Source of the DNA: Hominiventricola aquisgranensis
Lineage (GTDB): Bacteria; Bacillota; Clostridia; Lachnospirales; Lachnospiraceae
DNA length: 64,000 bases
Direction: 5' to 3'
Assembly (NCBI RefSeq): GCF_040096225.1
Contig: NZ_JBBMFC010000007.1
Location: 62,001-126,000 of the forward strand
Every line of letters begins with the position of its first letter. The stretch's first letter is position 1. The notes below the pieces were generated by a model that saw nothing but the letters and a program-made list of their open reading frames with translations, did not search any database and was not told where the DNA came from. Positions 60,901 through 64,000 of this stretch are shown here, in pieces. The position numbers and the translations under genes are program-made.

Positions 60901-63900
60901 AAAATAGGACTTATGGGTTGTTGTCACTGGGTAAGTTGTTACCTGTTCCACATACTTTTTATTATCCAGGTCATATACCTTAAATTCTGTTCCTGCAATC
61001 AGGACGGATTTCTTTGTTTCATCGTCTTTTTTCACGATTTTCAGTTTTGCCTTAAACTCTTCATCCAGAAGCACTCGCCAGATCTGTGGCTCATTTGGAT
61101 GATGCTCTGTGATATTCACTTCAAAATCATCAACTGGCTTGTAATTGTGCGGTGTTGTTGTCTCACGCACGATATAGCTTCCAAATGATAATGGAATACT
61201 GCAGGCATAACCTTTTTCATCTGTGAAAATCTCAGTTGCTCCATTTTCTCCACTCACTACAGGTTTTGCAGAATCAAAGTCGTAGCTTCCATCTGCTTTC
61301 TTTGTAAGGGAAGATTTCAGATAAACTGTGAATCCCGCTCCGGATAACAGATCTGCATCGGTCTTTCCATTGTTGGCTGCTTTGATGATCTGAAATGGCT
61401 GCTTGATGACCTGCTCACTGGAAGTGCACTCTCTTTTTACTTCTGCTGTCATATCTCCTTCATAACTACACGTAAGATCATGCTCTTCTGTATCTGCCAG
61501 GTATCCGGTCGGCGGTGTAATCTCTTTGATATAATATTTGCCAAGATACAAGCCATTTACAGAAGCCTGTCCTTTGTCATCTGTTGTAAGAGAAGCTACC
61601 TGTTCTCCTGCTTTATAAATAGTTCCGGTTGCTCCGTCCGGATGCACGATATCTTCACGGGCATACAGTCCATAAACTGCACTTTTCAATGTGGCATCTC
61701 CCTGCGGTACTGCTTTTCCTGTCTCTTTATCCACTTTATAAAGATTGATCTTTGCTGTCACACGGTCATTGCTGAAAGTATGGGCAAAAGATACGGTTGC
61801 TTCTTTATCATTAGTGTAAGAAAACTTGAACGTATACACATCTTCTGTATTTCTTACATAGCCTTCCGGTGCCTGATCTTCTTTTACAGAATAGGAGTAT
61901 CCAATCGGCAGGTCTGCTGTGAATTTGGCAGTTCCGTCTGCACCAGTAGTTGCTTTCTCAATCAGCGTTCCTTTTTTCACAACAACGGTTCCGTCTGCAT
62001 TTCTGATATCATCGGATGCATACAGAGCAAAAATAGCGCCTTTCAGTGGTTTCTTGGTGTCTTTATCCTGTTTTACTACGGAAACATCTGCTTTCTGTCT
62101 CTCGTTGTTAAAAGTCACATCTGCAAATACAACTTCTTTATTCTGACCAGCATAAGTTAGAGTCACTGACTTTTCTTCACTGCCGTTATAGAAATTGTCC
62201 GGCGCTTTTTCTTCTTTCACCACATAGTTTCCAAGATGCAGGTTCTTCAGTGTGACAGAACCATTCTCACCTGTTGTCAGATTTTCTTTTACAAGATCAC
62301 CTTTGCTGTACACTTTTGTGCCATAAGCAGTTACAATATCAGCTCCGGCATACACGTTATATACTGCATTTTTCTGTCTGCGGTTTTCATACTGAAATAC
62401 CGTTCCATTTTCACTGACATCTGCTCCGGTAAGAACCTGTCCTTCTTTATAAATGGTAAGCTCTGCCAGCTGCTCCTTATTTTCCACGGTTACCGATGAA
62501 GTCTTACTTGCTACCAGTTTTACATTTGTTGCCGTTGCATTTACTACATACCCCTGTGGTGCTGTGATTTCTTTCAGATAAACGGTATCCTGTGTCTTGA
62601 TAATCGTAACAGAGGATTTTCCATTCTTATCTGTTGCCGGCATCTGAGTGAGCAGCTTTGTACAAGCCTCATCGCTGTATACACCGAATACTGCACCTGC
62701 AAGATTGACATCAGCTGTATCGTCTTTCTTTACGATTTCGATCGTAGCCTGTTCAATCCAGGACACCTTTAAGCTTACATATTTTTCATCAGCGACACCT
62801 TCTCCAAACACAAATGCCAGGTCCTGAACACTTGCATTCGTAGTCAGTTTATATGCTGAATAATCTTTTGTAATACTTCCCTTCATCTTTGCAGAAAAAG
62901 TAGCACTTACATCTTTTGTCTGTGTCAGAGGCGCTGAAAGATAAAACGTGGTTCCTCCTCCAATTGTTACGCTTGCACCTGCCGCACTTACATTTCCAGT
63001 AGATACATTATGGAGCTTTACTCCTTTTGGTAAGTCCATTGTGATTTTCTGCTGGGAAGATGCGTTGAACTGAATGTTCTCCGTTCTCTGAACATTTCCA
63101 TCTACATAAGCTTTTACATCCGGCTTTGAAAATGACATCGCTACATCTGGTATTTCCGGCTTATTCACACAATAATTATAGAGTTCTTTTGCCAAAGCCT
63201 CACCTGTAGCATTTGTTCCGTAAAATGCATCACTACTTCCGTTGGCATATGATGCAGCCATGTGAATAATGATGAATCTTTTTCCTTCTGAAAAATCCGT
63301 GTGTTTATTCGCAAAAAAGCTTTCACTTCCTGCGGCGTCTGTACCGTAATAACACACTTTTGCTAACGCCTGATTGTCTCCAATCTTTGTGATTGTATAA
63401 TTTCCAGATCCTGGTCCTGGTTTTGCCGGCTGTACACAATACGCAGTTGCTCTGACGCTTCCGTAGCTGATATAGTACGGCTCTGTCAGATAGGTTCCAA
63501 GATTATAATCTGCATATCTATACAGAGGTCCTTTTTCGATTGTTACCTGCTGTGTGCTTCTTGCTGAATAAGCCGAAACTGCTTCAAATGTTGCAATCTC
63601 TCCCTCTTCCATAGCATCAAGATCCACACCTTCGTCTCCTGCCTGTTCCAAAACATCATGAAGCTCTAACCCTGATTCTTCATCATAGGTATCCTGATTC
63701 TGTGCCTGCTCTACCAAATCATCAAATTCATCAGCGTCAATATCGGTAATCTCCGATTCTGCTTCTGAATCCTCCGCTTCTTCTGTCTGCTGTTCACTGC
63801 CAGCTGTTTCGGATTCAGTCACTGCTTCACTCCCTGCCGCCTCTGTCTGTACTTCTGTTTCTTTCTCACGCACAATCAGTTTTCGGCTGATCTGGTACTT

Positions 63901-64000
63901 CGGATGCTCCTGATTTACCGGTTCCACATAATAGACCGCTTTGTAAGTGTCCGCATGATCTGTCGTAAAATCCTCATTCTTTTTGTTCTTTGCTTCCTCA
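57979..64000 (-). CDS. Giant Cna_B/SpaA-repeat surface protein with thioester domain and sorting signal, 5' end outside window
   Basis: At least 2007 residues; the frame is open to the right edge (a GTG at 63927 is internal). After an acidic spacer comes a thioester-type domain with ATAYCVQP. Fourteen Cna_B-like repeats follow, each with a Lys near the start (VVKQDKDT, ISKTDITG) and Glu in YVKE or LREE motifs, the residues of isopeptide bonds. The C-terminus has the sortase motif NAPKTG, a hydrophobic helix and RKRKSK. It is anchored to the cell wall and probably adheres to partner cells or host during conjugation. Confidence 0.93.
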   Translation of the reverse strand, partial: EEAKNKKNEDFTTDHADTYKAVYYVEPVNQEHPKYQISRKLIVREKETEVQTEAAGSEAVTESETAGSEQQTEEAEDSEAESEITDIDADEFDDLVEQAQNQDTYDEESGLELHDVLEQAGDEGVDLDAMEEGEIATFEAVSAYSARSTQQVTIEKGPLYRYADYNLGTYLTEPYYISYGSVRATAYCVQPAKPGPGSGNYTITKIGDNQALAKVCYYGTDAAGSESFFANKHTDFSEGKRFIIIHMAASYANGSSDAFYGTNATGEALAKELYNYCVNKPEIPDVAMSFSKPDVKAYVDGNVQRTENIQFNASSQQKITMDLPKGVKLHNVSTGNVSAAGASVTIGGGTTFYLSAPLTQTKDVSATFSAKMKGSITKDYSAYKLTTNASVQDLAFVFGEGVADEKYVSLKVSWIEQATIEIVKKDDTADVNLAGAVFGVYSDEACTKLLTQMPATDKNGKSSVTIIKTQDTVYLKEITAPQGYVVNATATNVKLVASKTSSVTVENKEQLAELTIYKEGQVLTGADVSENGTVFQYENRRQKNAVYNVYAGADIVTAYGTKVYSKGDLVKENLTTGENGSVTLKNLHLGNYVVKEEKAPDNFYNGSEEKSVTLTYAGQNKEVVFADVTFNNERQKADVSVVKQDKDTKKPLKGAIFALYASDDIRNADGTVVVKKGTLIEKATTGADGTAKFTADLPIGYSYSVKEDQAPEGYVRNTEDVYTFKFSYTNDKEATVSFAHTFSNDRVTAKINLYKVDKETGKAVPQGDATLKSAVYGLYAREDIVHPDGATGTIYKAGEQVASLTTDDKGQASVNGLYLGKYYIKEITPPTGYLADTEEHDLTCSYEGDMTAEVKRECTSSEQVIKQPFQIIKAANNGKTDADLLSGAGFTVYLKSSLTKKADGSYDFDSAKPVVSGENGATEIFTDEKGYACSIPLSFGSYIVRETTTPHNYKPVDDFEVNITEHHPNEPQIWRVLLDEEFKAKLKIVKKDDETKKSVLIAGTEFKVYDLDNKKYVEQVTTYPVTTTHKSYFTDSQGYLIMPKNLKIGHYRIEEVNAPEGYTINKNYVEIAVDANTAYQMDSESGDAIITVDYENHPVKGKLTIYKKGEMLTGFKKDFVYEERYLKGAEFNVYAAENIYTPDYQKDENRNRQLIYAKDALVTTVTTGEDGKAVADNLPLGSYYVVEETAPEGFVLNHDRSEVAFVYANQDTPVIEQEVTVGDDRQKVAIQVEKQDAENGATVAGAVFGIYNKADIKADGKVIVKVDTLLQEMTSDNNGLAVCTLDLPLGQYYVKELKAPAGFVSSDEVLNLNASYQGQDVKTVKLKTVKKNQPTTVEITKSDVTTGVELDGAKLTVFDKEGNVVDQWTSVKDQPHVIKRLTVGEEYTLREEMAPYGYLKAMDVKFTLEDTEEIQKVEMKDEVPTGLLIINKNGEFLDKVTLLDNVKGTVEHLFEYVTGSLTDVTFDVFAAEDIKAADGVSEDYFKADEKVGTITTDSNGIAQMGDLPAGKYYVKEVKTAHGYVLDKEPRYVDLSYRDQDTPVITYDEKWQNARQKVKVTVLKKEKDTERVLAGGVFGLYTSEDIKNAKGEVLLEKESLIEQRVTDEKGQITFTADLPIDGKYYVKEIFAPDGFVTTDEVQEFTFEYAGEDQAEVSYDFTFENQPTTVELSKTDLTTGKELPGAHLKVTDSDGNTVDEWTSTEESHVIKELVVGKKYTMTETKPADGYVTAESITFTVENTAEVQKHDMKDDVTKVEISKTDITGETEIPGAKLTILDKDDQVVESWTSTEEAHYIEKLPIGKYTLREEQAPKGYLLTADVTFEVKDTGEIQKVAMKDDTAKGKVILNKTDKSSGEPLKGVEFELRDSKGKVLETLKTDAAGHAESKLYEIATFKNGKYDAAIKYYLVETKTLDGYTLDQSKHEVTFAYADDSTPVVEVTFNLTNEKPEVPETPNTPDTPQSHEETKISNAPKTGDSTNIWLPILLLVTSTGGMAGLYISRKRKSK

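Noticed and set aside
57979..63927. GTG at 63927 as the real start of the surface protein
   Set aside because: The frame continues upstream to the window edge with similar composition and no stop, no signal peptide follows the GTG and there is no ribosome binding site.
1..64000. CRISPR array, tRNA, rRNA or known riboswitch
   Set aside because: No regularly spaced repeats, no cloverleaf or rRNA sequence and no riboswitch core was recognised by eye.

Overview
The window is part of a large integrative and conjugative element (ICE) of a low-to-moderate GC Bacillota host. Gut Clostridia, probably Lachnospiraceae, fit best: strong AGGAGG ribosome binding sites, a TndX/TnpX-type serine recombinase, a MobC/MobP-type relaxase pair, a YodL-domain polyvalent protein, a giant methylase-helicase and a Cna_B/LPxTG-type surface protein. 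No rRNA, tRNA or core housekeeping gene pins the species. Both window edges cut genes, the recombinase on the left and the surface protein on the right.

Layout. 0-12.3 kb is the recombination, maintenance and mobilisation end of the element: recombinase, a PemK/MazF toxin, small sigma-like and HTH regulators, an SOS-like module (Y-family polymerase, a LexA-DNA-binding-domain protein and a divergent S24-peptidase repressor with two matching palindromic operators), a flavodoxin/MmcQ pair, a putative oriT, MobC and the relaxase. 12.4-46.0 kb is a cargo island, apparently all on the minus strand. 46-64 kb is the conjugation-associated backbone: the YodL protein, the methylase-helicase with a tnpV-like gene nested in another frame, a DUF5688 protein and a 14-repeat thioester/isopeptide surface protein.

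The cargo is a complete-looking thiazoline metallophore system. In transcription order it has an agr quorum-sensing set (agrA, agrC, agrD, agrB), a type II thioesterase, an Sfp-type phosphopantetheinyl transferase, an aryl-AMP ligase, a 2557-residue NRPS (ArCP-Cy-A-E/MT-PCP-Cy-A-PCP), a stand-alone Cy protein, an alpha/beta hydrolase, an A-PCP protein, a Cy-A-PCP protein with a degenerate C-terminal domain, a saccharopine-dehydrogenase-like reductase, a thiazolinyl imide reductase and a SAM methyltransferase. An AraC regulator follows, then an ECF transporter (S, T, fused A), a pair of YbtP/YbtQ-like ABC proteins and a DtxR-family regulator. This resembles the equibactin locus of Streptococcus equi ICESe2 and the yersiniabactin/pyochelin pathways, but has four Cy and four Cys-type A domains and is joined to an agr system.

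Regulation can be partly read from the DNA. A palindrome with core TTAG-N6-CTAA recurs before araC, ecfS, the thioesterase gene and agrA, and at three of these it sits in or just after a good promoter. This suggests one metal-sensing regulon, probably under the DtxR-like protein encoded at the end of the locus. The ecfS promoter also has two 13-bp direct repeats 21 bp apart abutting its -35, as expected for the AraC protein. A separate agrDB promoter lies inside a nested dyad. Together the locus suggests a mobile metallophore whose production responds both to metal starvation and to cell density.
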